From positions 1 through 39,960 of the forward strand of contig JAGVLY010000021.1 of NCBI GenBank assembly GCA_020054035.1: DNA of 39,960 bases, written 5' to 3'. Under the pieces are notes generated by a model. That model searched no databases, was not told the DNA's origin, and saw only the letters and a program-made list of their open reading frames with translations. The stretch is from Bacteroidia bacterium. Lineage in GTDB: Bacteria; Bacteroidota; Bacteroidia; SXHM01. Below, one piece after another: positions 9,068 through 18,676 of the stretch. Each line of letters opens with the position of its first letter. The stretch's first letter is position 1. Position numbers and translations under genes: made by a program.

Positions 9068-9910
9068 ATGGCAACTAAACTAAAAGATTTCTATCGTTTT
9101 CTCAGCCCGAGATTTCAAACCATTCATCTGAATTACCCTGTTGATGCGGTTCCCCGTTACAGCAAACAACATCCTATTCCTGTTTTAAACGAAGCTGTTG
9201 TTTCGGGAAATGAGCGCTATGCTTCATTGTTAGAGAGGTTTAAACACTATGCAGCTGATTTTGCTGCATGGAAATACGAGCAGGAAAATCCGCAGACACC
9301 GTACTGGAATAATTCATTTTTTCCGGGTTTGGATATCATCAGCCTGTATTCCATTATTGCTGAGTACAAGCCCAAGCGCTATATGGAAGTGGGCAGCGGC
9401 AACTCTACCAAAGTGGCGTTCAGCGCTAAGAAGAAACATAGTCCGCAAACAAAAATTACTTCTGTTGACCCGATGCCCCGTGCAGAAATTGACCAGCTTG
9501 CCGATGAGGTCATCCGTCAGCCGTTGGAGAAAACAGATCTTTCGGTTTTCTCAACTCTTGAAAAGGGCGACATCCTTTTTATTGATAATTCACACCGTTG
9601 TCTTCCCAATTCAGATGTAACGGTTGTGTTTCTTGAAATACTTCCGCAACTGAAACCGGGTGTTATTGTGCATGTTCACGATATTTATCTGCCGTATGAT
9701 TATCCGCAGTTTATGACCGAGCGTTTTTATAACGAGCAATATGTGTTAGGCGCAATGATTGCGGCTAATCCGCAACGTTACAAAACACTGTTGCCTTGTT
9801 TTTATGTTTCGGAGAATGCTGAGTTGGCTGCAAAACTTAATCCTGTGTGGCAGACGTTAGACAGCAGAATTGAAAAACACGGAGGCTCTTACTGGCTGGA
9901 GATAGGATAA
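9068..9910 (+). CDS. SAM-dependent methyltransferase-like protein
   Basis: YKPKRYMEVGSGNSTKVAFSA, ITSVDPMPR, GDILFIDNSHR, PGVIVHVHDIYLPYDYP. Confidence 0.75.
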   Translation: MATKLKDFYRFLSPRFQTIHLNYPVDAVPRYSKQHPIPVLNEAVVSGNERYASLLERFKHYAADFAAWKYEQENPQTPYWNNSFFPGLDIISLYSIIAEYKPKRYMEVGSGNSTKVAFSAKKKHSPQTKITSVDPMPRAEIDQLADEVIRQPLEKTDLSVFSTLEKGDILFIDNSHRCLPNSDVTVVFLEILPQLKPGVIVHVHDIYLPYDYPQFMTERFYNEQYVLGAMIAANPQRYKTLLPCFYVSENAELAAKLNPVWQTLDSRIEKHGGSYWLEIG

Positions 9911-9972
9911 CGTCACCCTGAACTTGTTTCAGGGTATTTGTTTTAAGATGCTGAAACAAGTTCAGCATGACG
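9911..9972. repeat. Nested palindromic repeat pair
   Basis: CGTCACCCTGAACTTGTTTCAGGGT (9911-9935) and GATGCTGAAACAAGTTCAGCATGACG (9947-9972), inverted to each other; each arm also self-complementary. Confidence 0.9.
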
Positions 9973-9990
9973 ATAATATTGAAATGTAAA

Positions 9991-11112
9991 TTGAACATAG
10001 CAGTAAATACAAGATTACTTCTTCACAACAAACTCGAAGGTATCGGGCGTTTTAGTTTTGAAACGCTGAAGCGCATTACCCCAAATCATCCCGAACATCA
10101 GTTCATCTTTTTCTTTGACCGCCCCTGGCACGAAGAATTTATTTTCTCGGACAATATTACACCGGTTGCATTATTTCCTCCATCACGCCACCCTTTTTTG
10201 TGGTACTGGTGGTTTGAGTTTTCTGTTGCTGCTGCATTGAAAAAGTACAAGGCTGATTTATTCCTTTCGCCCGATGGCTATCTTTCACTTTCAACGGATG
10301 TGCCGCAGATTCCCGTTATACACGATCTGAATTTTGAGCATTATCCGCAGGACTTGCCTTATTTATACAGCAAATATTACCGCCATTACTTTCCAAAGTA
10401 TGCAAAGAAGGCTGTGCGGATAGCCACTGTTTCTGAGTTTTCTAAAAATGATATTGCACAGCAATACGGTATTGCTGCCGATAAAATTGATGTGGTTTAC
10501 AACGGCTGCAACGAAAATTTTAAACCTGTTTCGGCTGAAGTAAAAGAGGAAACGAAAATGAAGTTCAGTAAGGCTTGTCCGTATTTTGTTTACGTAGGTG
10601 CGCAGCACCAACGTAAGAATTTACAAAACCTTTTTCGTGCTTTTGATGAATATAAAAAGGAGGATAGTAATTACAAGTTGCTTATTTCAGGGCAAAAGAA
10701 ATGGTGGACTTCGGAAATGGAAGAAGCCTATTCAGGTATGCATTATAAGGACGATGTTATTTTTACAGGCAGACTTTCGGAAGAATATCTGGTAAATGTT
10801 TTGGCTTCTTCTGAGGCGTTGGTTTATGTATCGTATTTTGAAGGCTTCGGAATTCCGGTTGTGGAAGCCATGCGTTGCAATGTTCCTGTAATTTGTGCCG
10901 ATACCACTTCATTACCTGAAGTTGCAGGCAAGGCCGCATTATTGGTTAATCCATTTGAAGTAAATGAGATTGCATCAGCTATGAAAAAACTAACAACCGA
11001 TAATCAACTGAGAGCACAATTAATCAGGGAAGGGCAGGAGCAGAGCAAACAGTTTACCTGGGATGCAACCGCAGATAAACTCTGGCAAACAATTGTTAAA
11101 ACAAAGCTGTAA
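9991..11112 (+). CDS. GT4-type glycosyltransferase
   Basis: MNIAVNTRLLLHNKLEGIGRFSFE (TTG start proposed; the track ATG at 9967 lies in a repeat); PYFVYVGAQHQRKNLQNL, YFEGFGIPVVEAM. Confidence 0.85.
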   Translation: MNIAVNTRLLLHNKLEGIGRFSFETLKRITPNHPEHQFIFFFDRPWHEEFIFSDNITPVALFPPSRHPFLWYWWFEFSVAAALKKYKADLFLSPDGYLSLSTDVPQIPVIHDLNFEHYPQDLPYLYSKYYRHYFPKYAKKAVRIATVSEFSKNDIAQQYGIAADKIDVVYNGCNENFKPVSAEVKEETKMKFSKACPYFVYVGAQHQRKNLQNLFRAFDEYKKEDSNYKLLISGQKKWWTSEMEEAYSGMHYKDDVIFTGRLSEEYLVNVLASSEALVYVSYFEGFGIPVVEAMRCNVPVICADTTSLPEVAGKAALLVNPFEVNEIASAMKKLTTDNQLRAQLIREGQEQSKQFTWDATADKLWQTIVKTKL

Positions 11113-11126
11113 TAACAAGCCTTGTT

Positions 11127-11894
11127 TTATTCCACCTCAAATGGGCCGCTGTTGATGAACACATCATCCTGTGTGTAAAAATCAACATAGTATGACCCCG
11201 GTTTGTTCACTGTAATTGGAACGGTTACATAGTTCCAATCTGTGCTTGGAATATCGTAGGCATCATCGGATATTACTTCTTCGCCAAGCATTACTGTTAC
11301 ATAAAGTTTGGTCAGCAACAAGGCTTCATCCTGATCAAGCATGGCTGTAATTTCGCGGGTGCCGTTAACGAGACTAAATACGGAACTTTCACCATTCATG
11401 ATACCACCATCGTCAACACTTTCACCAAATGTTACGACTGAATTTTCATAGTAATAAGTATCTGTATATTCTCCGTCCGTTTCGTCCGTTTCGGCTGATG
11501 CTATTAAAGCAATATTTGCAGTGGTAGAAGCCAGTATTTCATCTGACTTTCCCAATATGTTGAGCTTGTATTCTCCTTCTTCGGTAAAAAGCAAATCAAA
11601 CATTGCCCAGTTTTGGCCGCTTTTTACATCGTTGTTAATGGCATAGGTTCCATAAACGTAATAGTACCCGCTTTCATTTTGCTTTTCTAATCTAAGGGTT
11701 AGGGCATCTTTTATTTTTTTATCCTGAGAGTAAATGGTATACACATAACTGCCGGCTGCCTCAATATCCCAAGCAGAATATATGCCTGAAGGTGCTCCTG
11801 TTGTTTTATCGTAATCAGTGCATAGAACAACCGATTGTGCTTGAGCAATTGTAATGGCAAACAGTGCAGAAAGAAGTAGTGTCAGTTTTTTCAT
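11127..11894 (-). CDS. Secreted hypothetical protein
   Basis: ATG at 11894; signal peptide MKKLTLLLSALFAITIAQAQ. Confidence 0.6.
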   Translation of the reverse strand: MKKLTLLLSALFAITIAQAQSVVLCTDYDKTTGAPSGIYSAWDIEAAGSYVYTIYSQDKKIKDALTLRLEKQNESGYYYVYGTYAINNDVKSGQNWAMFDLLFTEEGEYKLNILGKSDEILASTTANIALIASAETDETDGEYTDTYYYENSVVTFGESVDDGGIMNGESSVFSLVNGTREITAMLDQDEALLLTKLYVTVMLGEEVISDDAYDIPSTDWNYVTVPITVNKPGSYYVDFYTQDDVFINSGPFEVE

Positions 11895-11991
11895 GGCTAT
11901 AAGTATCAGTGTTAGTAATGGTGCAAAATAACGAATAATTATTTTGTAATAACTCAAAAAATAACACTGATACTTATCACTCTGAATTTTT

Positions 11992-12459
11992 TTAGTGCAT
12001 TCTTACCATTGCCAGAATAAACAGAATTAGGATTAGAAAGGTGGTGCGTAATAACATGCTGTTATAGAATGGCAGCGAATTGGGTTGTGCTTTTTTGCGC
12101 ATGAAAAACAGCGCAAGGTAAACCAACGGCACGGTAATCATGGCAGCTGTCAGCATTGCAGAAGCACCGGGCCAGTGTTGCACTTTAAACATAATACCAA
12201 GCGGAACAAAAGACAGGAATAAACCCGATGCCGCAGCCACTGTTTTTTCAGATTTGTTGGTAAGGAAATAAAATCCCAAAGGGAAATACAGCATTGCTAA
12301 AGTTGATAAGCCAACTACAAGCAGAATGCTGGCACCCGGCCAGTGCTGTAGTTTAAACAGTGTACCCACTAAAGCAATTCCGATAACTGCTTTTTCGGTG
12401 TTGTTGGTGATGTTTTGTGCAGGTGTTTTTTCATTTGCATCTAAAATGATTTCTGACAT
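11992..12459 (-). CDS. GldL-like membrane protein with duplicated FKxQHWPGAS motif
   Basis: TLFKLQHWPGASILL and IMFKVQHWPGASAML in one 155-aa membrane protein. Confidence 0.6.
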   Translation of the reverse strand: MSEIILDANEKTPAQNITNNTEKAVIGIALVGTLFKLQHWPGASILLVVGLSTLAMLYFPLGFYFLTNKSEKTVAAASGLFLSFVPLGIMFKVQHWPGASAMLTAAMITVPLVYLALFFMRKKAQPNSLPFYNSMLLRTTFLILILFILAMVRMH

Positions 12460-12605
12460 GGTGTTTTTGTTTTTAGTTTTTCCGGATTGCCGGTTACAAA
12501 CTATAGAATGCAGTATTTTTTAAAAGTAACGCATGGTTAGCAGAAAAGTGGGAATTATTTTTCGGAATTAAAAAGATGTTGGCAATTTTGAGTGCAGACG
12601 ATTTC

Positions 12606-12698
12606 TTTTACCACATAGGCACATAGACACATAGGGCTTTATCCGCCTCTGGCGGATAATTTTTTCTATTGTGCCTTATGTGCCTATGTGGTTCATAA
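12606..12698. repeat. Composite inverted repeat, 'ACCACATAGGCACATAG' family
   Basis: Arms ttttaccacataggcacatagacacatag / ctattgtgccttatgtgcctatgtggttca enclosing hairpin ATCCGCC-TCT-GGCGGAT (12641-12657). Confidence 0.9.
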
Positions 12699-12743
12699 AA
12701 AAACAGTTGCTGATATTGCTTTGCCATTTAATTTGCAATTCCG

Positions 12744-13118
12744 TTATTTTTTCTTAGAAAGGGTTTTAAGCTGATTTTGCTTAACACGGTATTTTACAAT
12801 TTTAGTGATTAGCGTTACCGGCAGCGGCTTGTCAATTGGAAACTGAACAGAGCCTTTGCCTGTTTTGTAAGCCGAAAGTTCTTTTGTAAATTCTGAATTT
12901 CCTGTGGGTGTTGAATAGAAACCGATATGATTTTCATACCCTGCAAAATACACCAACATGCCGTAAAGTTTATAGCCCGGCATGTTGTAGCTGATTACTT
13001 CTTCGGCAGTTGGCGCGGCTTTTTTTATGGTAGCGCGCATTTGCTTTAAAAGAGCCTGAGTTTGTTTTGGAAAACCTGCAATGTATTCATCTACAGATTT
13101 TGGTTTAATGGTTTTCAT
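12744..13118 (-). CDS. DUF1801 / YdhG-like protein
   Basis: SVDEYIAGFPKQTQALLKQMRATIKKAAPTAEEVISYNMPGYKLYGMLVYFAGYENHIGFY. Confidence 0.85.
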   Translation of the reverse strand: MKTIKPKSVDEYIAGFPKQTQALLKQMRATIKKAAPTAEEVISYNMPGYKLYGMLVYFAGYENHIGFYSTPTGNSEFTKELSAYKTGKGSVQFPIDKPLPVTLITKIVKYRVKQNQLKTLSKKK

Positions 13119-13127
13119 TGTAGCTTA

Positions 13128-13193
13128 TTTTGCCACAGATTACACTAATTTTCACAGATTTATTTGGTGTCAATTTGTGGAATTCGTGGCTTA
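13128..13193. repeat. Imperfect inverted repeat, 'GCCACAGATTACAC' family
   Basis: ttttgccacagattacactaattttcacagattta ... tttggtgtcaatttgtggaattcgtggctta; same family as 34617-34690. Confidence 0.7.
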
Positions 13194-13198
13194 ATTAT

Positions 13199-14074
13199 TT
13201 ATGACTCGCTCAATTCTTTTAATTTGCTGAGTGCTTTAGGCCATGTGTCATTAAAATAATCTTTGTAATCAGCATTTATGTCCAATGTAACGGCAAGTAA
13301 AGTTTTGCCATCTTTTTCTTCAAACGCATAGTTTTCGTTGCATCCTGCCCATGCTTCAACATCTATACCTGTTGTTCTTTCTTTACCATTTTCAACAATT
13401 CCGTAGTGTTCTATGGACACATATTTGTTCGGGATATTATCTTTTATGCGGCTTACCATTCCACCCATTTCTCCGTTTTCACCGGGGCCAAGAAATAGAA
13501 TTTTTGTGCCTTTCTCCCACGAACCTAAGAAATGTGAACCGGGTGAAAAGGCAGCAGCCCATGCTTCATACGTTCCTTTGTTAATCATTGTGTTATACGT
13601 TTTTTCGGCAGTGGCATTTATGGTTATATCATACTTTACAAATACCAACACGCCATAGGATTCAGCGTGTTTTTTAAAATTATTTAAAATAGCCTGCCAG
13701 CCTGCTTGCTGCATTTCAACAGAGTTTTGGTTTTCGGCTTCAAAGGTTTCGGTAACGGTTGTGGTGTTGCCGTGACTTTTGAAAGTGATTTCCACTTTTC
13801 TGTCGTCACCAAGGGTATAGGTAATGCGTTCGCTGGTTTTTACTTCATCATAAATGCCCCAGAAGTCAAAACCAAAGCTGCCGTCTTTAGCTTCCATGCG
13901 CGAAAGAAATTTTCCGCCAACCTTTAGATCATTTTCTGCTATGGGTGTGTGCCAGTCAGGTGATGCGTTGTTCCATTTCATGATGTGTGCAGGAGTGGTC
14001 CATATTTTCCACACTTTTTCTACGGGTGCATTTACAGTGGCTTCTGCCGTTATCTTTGTTTTTATTTCGCTCAT
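13199..14074 (-). CDS. Tandem SRPBCC/AHSA1-like protein
   Basis: ATG at 14074 (MSEIKTKITAEATVNAPVEKVWKIWTTPAHIMKWN); second START-like unit from VKYDITINATAEKTYNTMINKGTYEAWAAAFSPGSHFLGSW. Confidence 0.8.
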   Translation of the reverse strand: MSEIKTKITAEATVNAPVEKVWKIWTTPAHIMKWNNASPDWHTPIAENDLKVGGKFLSRMEAKDGSFGFDFWGIYDEVKTSERITYTLGDDRKVEITFKSHGNTTTVTETFEAENQNSVEMQQAGWQAILNNFKKHAESYGVLVFVKYDITINATAEKTYNTMINKGTYEAWAAAFSPGSHFLGSWEKGTKILFLGPGENGEMGGMVSRIKDNIPNKYVSIEHYGIVENGKERTTGIDVEAWAGCNENYAFEEKDGKTLLAVTLDINADYKDYFNDTWPKALSKLKELSES

Positions 14075-14145
14075 GATGTAGTGATTGATGGTTGTATAGT
14101 TGAATTTATTTTTACAAATATGCAAGAATGAATTTAAATTTGAAA

Positions 14146-16335
14146 CTACCACTTCTTATTAGGTCGTGCTCCCATCTCAAATAACAAGGTGCCGCCATTT
14201 ACAATATCAGCATGGTGCAGAAAAGGCTCTTCTAACTTTTTCCCGTTGAGGGTAACAGACTGCACATAATACTTACGTGCCGATACATTGTTGGCTATTA
14301 TCTCCAGTTTGATTTCTCTGTTTGCATGGTCAGGATAAATAATTGCTTTCGGAAACAGCGGTGTGCCGATGGCATACACATCTGTGCCGGGCGTTACGGG
14401 ATAAAAGCCCAGTGCGCTGAACACATACCATGCACTCATTTGTCCGCAGTCATCATCGCCCCACATGCCGTGGGGATTGTTCTGATAATTGAGTGCACGT
14501 GCTTTTTTTACCTCGTGTTGTGTTTTCCATGCCTGACCAATGTAGTCATACAAATACGTGTAATGATGCCCCGGCTCATTAGGATGGATGTAGCGGAAGC
14601 CTTTAAAATTCTTGTCTAATTTTTTAATAAAATCCTCTCTTCCCATCAGTTCAATCAAGCCCGGAACATCGTGCTGCACGGCAAATAAATACGTCCAAGG
14701 ACTGCCTTCGGTAAAGCCTGCCTTTGTGTCTTCGTGCCAAGTGCCGTCTGCATTTCGTGGTGCCATCATTCCTGTTTTTGGGTTATAAACATTCACGTAG
14801 TTTTTGCTGCGTTTCATCAGCAGTTGGTAATCATCTTGCTTGTCGTAAGCCTTTGCAACCTGCGCCACACAAAAATCATCGAACGCGCCTTCTAATGTGT
14901 TGGCAACCGATTCATTGGTTTTATCAACGGGCACAAAGCCCAGTTTTTTGTACCAGTGCAAACCGGCACGTGCTTCAATAAAGGTAAACGGTGCACGGTC
15001 GGCCCAGCGGTTGATGCTGTCGTTTCCCGAAGGCACCATGGCATCTTTCATGCAGGCATTGTAGGCTCGTTGTAAATCAATTCCTTTCACGCCTTTTACA
15101 ATGGCATCGGCCACCACGGCATCGGCATGGGTGCCGATCATAATCCCGGTGTACGTAGGGTTGGGCCATTTGGGCATGTAGCCGCCCTGTTCATACATCT
15201 GCGTGAGTGCGTTTATCATACCCGCCACATGCTCGGGCGCAGTAAGAATAAGCAGGGGATGCTGCGCGCGGTAGGTATCCCAGAGCGAGTAATCGTTGTA
15301 GCTGATACCGTTGTGAATAGTGTCGTCAAAGGCACTGTAATACCTGCAGTATTCCGAGAACTGGCGCGGAAATAACAACGTATGGTACATAGCCGAATAA
15401 AATATCTTCTGCTGCTTTTTTGTTGCGCCCTGAATTTCAATGCGGCTTAAATAGGTATTCCATTGTTGCGCGGTTTCGTCCTTTACCTGTTCAAAGGTTT
15501 TGCCTGCTGCTTCGCGTTGCAGATTATCACGTGCCTGTTCTGTGCTGATGAACGAAGTAGCAATTTTTACATCTACTGCTTTTGTTCCTTTGGCAAATGA
15601 AACATAAGCACCGCAGGCATTGGCAAGCTGTTCGGTGGTATTGGCATACAGCGTATCACCTTTCCATGTTCCGCAGGAAGTAAATGCTTCACTGAACTGA
15701 ATAACAAAATACCCTTTAAAGTTGGGCAGGGGAGGACCCAAAGAAGAAGAATGTCTGTCACTGTTCCAGCCAATGATTTCGCGGTTGGCACTGTCAATTT
15801 TTATGTAGCCGTTAAAATCGGGTAATTGACTGGCCTCTATCAATACCGATGGTTCGGCATTTTTTGGAAAATGATAACGCATCATTCCGCAGCGCTCGGT
15901 GGCGGTCATTTCAATGCGTATCTTTTTTGCTTTTGCGGTGCTCATTTTTACTGCATAGTAGTGCGGACCTGCGGTTTCGCTGCTGTGCGAGAAGCGGCTG
16001 CGCTTTTCCAGCAAGGTGCTTTTTATGTTGCCCGTTACGGGCTTTAGTGTTACGTAGCCGTAATCGCCCATCCACATAGCGGGCTTGTGTGAGGCGCGGA
16101 AGCCGCGCAGTTTGTGGTCAAGGTATTGGTAATTGGGAATACGGATTTTGCTGTTGCGGGTGCAGGCCGTCCAGTGCGTCATGCCAAAGGGTGGCGTTAC
16201 AAAAGGCGTGGTGCGACCGTAAAGAAAAAGGCCTTTGGTGCCGATGAGGGTGTTTACATGATTAACAAGACCTGTTTGTGCAAACACTGCAACCATTGCA
16301 ATGCACAGCAATAGGGTAGTGGTGAGCTTTTTCAT
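14146..16335 (-). CDS. GH92 family glycosidase (alpha-mannosidase-like)
   Basis: VNTLIGTKG, PFGMTHWTACTR, SLWDTYRAQHPLLILTAPE, GGYMPKWPNP, MWGDDDCGQMSAWYVFSALGFYPVTPGTDVYAIGTPLF. Confidence 0.9.
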   Translation of the reverse strand: MKKLTTTLLLCIAMVAVFAQTGLVNHVNTLIGTKGLFLYGRTTPFVTPPFGMTHWTACTRNSKIRIPNYQYLDHKLRGFRASHKPAMWMGDYGYVTLKPVTGNIKSTLLEKRSRFSHSSETAGPHYYAVKMSTAKAKKIRIEMTATERCGMMRYHFPKNAEPSVLIEASQLPDFNGYIKIDSANREIIGWNSDRHSSSLGPPLPNFKGYFVIQFSEAFTSCGTWKGDTLYANTTEQLANACGAYVSFAKGTKAVDVKIATSFISTEQARDNLQREAAGKTFEQVKDETAQQWNTYLSRIEIQGATKKQQKIFYSAMYHTLLFPRQFSEYCRYYSAFDDTIHNGISYNDYSLWDTYRAQHPLLILTAPEHVAGMINALTQMYEQGGYMPKWPNPTYTGIMIGTHADAVVADAIVKGVKGIDLQRAYNACMKDAMVPSGNDSINRWADRAPFTFIEARAGLHWYKKLGFVPVDKTNESVANTLEGAFDDFCVAQVAKAYDKQDDYQLLMKRSKNYVNVYNPKTGMMAPRNADGTWHEDTKAGFTEGSPWTYLFAVQHDVPGLIELMGREDFIKKLDKNFKGFRYIHPNEPGHHYTYLYDYIGQAWKTQHEVKKARALNYQNNPHGMWGDDDCGQMSAWYVFSALGFYPVTPGTDVYAIGTPLFPKAIIYPDHANREIKLEIIANNVSARKYYVQSVTLNGKKLEEPFLHHADIVNGGTLLFEMGARPNKKW

Positions 16336-16418
16336 TGGGCTATCCGGGTTGTTTGGTGGTGCAATTTACGGTTTGGCGGCAATAAAGAGAGAACGGATAA
16401 AATGTTGTAAGTTTGGGA

Positions 16419-18485
16419 ATGCGGAAAATCGTTTTGATAGCGTTTGTCATGCTGAACTTGTTTCAGCATCTGGTGTTGGCGCAGATGGCAGGAAACTATA
16501 CAATAGGAAACAATTCAGATTATTCAACAATACAAGCTGCCTTAGATGCAATTCACTCATCAGGTATTTCAGCCCCTGTAGTTTTTAAAATAAAACAGGG
16601 TACATATAATGAACAATTGTCTTTTTATTATATTTCAGGACAATCTGCATTAAACACAGTAACTTTTCAATCTGAAACGCATGATTCATCAACTGTAATA
16701 ATAACATTTGATAACCCATTATTTGGTATTATTAATGGAGGAAATCATTGTATTTTCAAGTACATTAGTCTGATAAATACCAATGAAACAGGGTATTCAG
16801 TTGCAAGCTCAAATTACATTACTATTGAAAATTCTATTTTAGAGGGTAATTTCCGAGCTGATATTGCTACTTGCAGGAATTGTAAAATTTTTAAAACAGG
16901 TTATGGAGATTTTCGTTTCAGAGGAGGTGTTCTTGAAAATTGTGAATTGGCATTTTCAAACACATTTACTGTTTCGCAGGGCAACGGTTTACCCGGAATT
17001 GCTGTTATAAAAAATTGTAAAATTACTACTGAAACTATTAGCATTGGTTTTTCATCAGGAACCCAAGTATTGAATAATGAAATTATTGGTAATATTTACT
17101 TTGGCATTTCAAGCGATAATTGTTATTGTGTTGGCAATAAAATTTTTGGTAATCTAAATGGGTTTAATCTTTTTAATCTTAAAATCTGGAATAACTTTAT
17201 TTATGGAACTACAGAACTAACAGCCTGTAATGACGGTCAACTATTTTCAAACAATTTTGCAAACACCTCAGTGCTTATGGAAACCATTGGCTGGCAAATC
17301 TGGAATAATAATTTCCCTTCCAGTGTGGCAGGTTATTTTGATGAAAACACTTTTGGATTTAACAATTTTTTTCCGCATGCATACAATGTTCCGGGTTACA
17401 ATACAATGAGAGTAGATCCACAGTATATAAGCGAAACAGATTTACATGCTCAAAATCCATTACTAATGGGCAGAGCAAAACGGCTTACGCAAATTTCGTT
17501 TGATATTGACAGCCTTGCAAGACCAAATCCACCAAGTTATGGTGCCAATGAAATATGCTTATCAGGTTATACTTCTGTTGATTTACCTTGCGGAGATTCT
17601 ATAAGACTTTCATTTTGCAATGCACCTGACACTGGTATTTTCAATTGGACACCAAGTATTGGTTTAAACAATCCAACTGTCAAAAATCCAATAGCAAGCG
17701 CAACAACAAGCACCTTGTATGTGCTTACTGAAACAGTATCAGGATTTACAGATTCGGTTCTGCTCAATATTCAGCCTTTTGATATTTCAGGTAATGAGTA
17801 CATTGAGTTAAGTTGCGATGACAGCATTGCTATCCATGTTCCTTATAATGCAGGAGCAATTTATCAGTGGAGTCCAACGGAAGGACTAAATGATACCATA
17901 CATTCCTATTCTATTGCACAACCTGCAACTAGTGTAGTTTATACAGTTTCAGCATATATTCCGGGGTGTGATACTGCTTCACATAGCTTTACAATATTTG
18001 CAGATTCATTACCCATTCCATTATTTTATTACGATTCGAATGGACTAACTGTTGACTTCGTTAATTCCTCAAGATGTTCCGAAAGTTATTTATGGGATTT
18101 TGGCGATAGCACAGCCACATCAACGGAAGAGACACCAAGTCATATTTATGCTCATCCTGGAACATATATAGGAAGGCTTACAAGTTATAACGCATTTGGT
18201 TCGGCAAGCTATTCTAATTATGTTTATGTACTTAATCCCGGTATTGGTGAGCCAACTAATGATAGCATATCAATCTACCCCAACCCCGCAATCACCGAAC
18301 TAACCATCACCGGCTTCGCACCTGCATACTTAAAACTTTGCAACACCCTTGGTCAAACAATAGCCGAAGCAAACAAAAGCAATAAACTATATCTAGGTGA
18401 TTTACCACAAGGTTTATATGTGCTGCAAGTGTTTGATGAAAATATGTTTGTGGTAAAAACGGAGAAGATTATTGTGGGTAATTAA
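16419..18485 (+). CDS. Secreted beta-helix/PKD-like protein with T9SS type A tail
   Basis: MRKIVLIAFVMLNLFQHLVLAQ signal peptide; parallel-repeat region; YLWDFGDSTATSTEETPSHIYAHPGTY PKD motif; SIYPNPAITELTITGF tail. Confidence 0.8.
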   Translation: MRKIVLIAFVMLNLFQHLVLAQMAGNYTIGNNSDYSTIQAALDAIHSSGISAPVVFKIKQGTYNEQLSFYYISGQSALNTVTFQSETHDSSTVIITFDNPLFGIINGGNHCIFKYISLINTNETGYSVASSNYITIENSILEGNFRADIATCRNCKIFKTGYGDFRFRGGVLENCELAFSNTFTVSQGNGLPGIAVIKNCKITTETISIGFSSGTQVLNNEIIGNIYFGISSDNCYCVGNKIFGNLNGFNLFNLKIWNNFIYGTTELTACNDGQLFSNNFANTSVLMETIGWQIWNNNFPSSVAGYFDENTFGFNNFFPHAYNVPGYNTMRVDPQYISETDLHAQNPLLMGRAKRLTQISFDIDSLARPNPPSYGANEICLSGYTSVDLPCGDSIRLSFCNAPDTGIFNWTPSIGLNNPTVKNPIASATTSTLYVLTETVSGFTDSVLLNIQPFDISGNEYIELSCDDSIAIHVPYNAGAIYQWSPTEGLNDTIHSYSIAQPATSVVYTVSAYIPGCDTASHSFTIFADSLPIPLFYYDSNGLTVDFVNSSRCSESYLWDFGDSTATSTEETPSHIYAHPGTYIGRLTSYNAFGSASYSNYVYVLNPGIGEPTNDSISIYPNPAITELTITGFAPAYLKLCNTLGQTIAEANKSNKLYLGDLPQGLYVLQVFDENMFVVKTEKIIVGN
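16446..16469. repeat. Palindromic word repeat inside a signal-peptide coding region
   Basis: GTCATGCTGAACTTGTTTCAGCAT; same word as the 9947-9972 arm (reverse complement). Confidence 0.9.
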
Positions 18486-18512
18486 AGCTTACAGTTGCCT
18501 CAGTTTGGTTAG

Positions 18513-18636
18513 CCTTTGCGCCCTTTGCGTTTTCTTTTCTTTTCGCCCTTTGCGGTAAAAAAATACAGTAGCTGTAAAAAATCAACAGCCTTTAACCGCA
18601 AAGAACGCAAAGTAGCAGCCCGCAGAGGTCGCAAAG
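18513..18636. repeat. Imperfect inverted repeat, 'CCTTTGCGNCCTTTGCG' family
   Basis: cctttgcgccctttgcgtt...cgccctttgcggtaaaa, inner hairpin TACAG-TAG-CTGTA, ttaaccgcaaagaacgcaaag...cgcaaag. Confidence 0.7.
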
Positions 18637-18676
18637 AAATTCAGATACCATTAATTAAGTTTTGGCAATTCTGTTT

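Noticed and set aside
13199-14074. Tandem SRPBCC domains as a novel fusion
   Set aside because: Duplicated AHSA1/START-like domains are not unusual enough without comparative evidence.
16301-16588. 95-aa ORF with CHAELVSASG motif
   Set aside because: The motif is the alternative-frame translation of the palindromic repeat; the ORF overlaps the better supported 16419..18485 gene.
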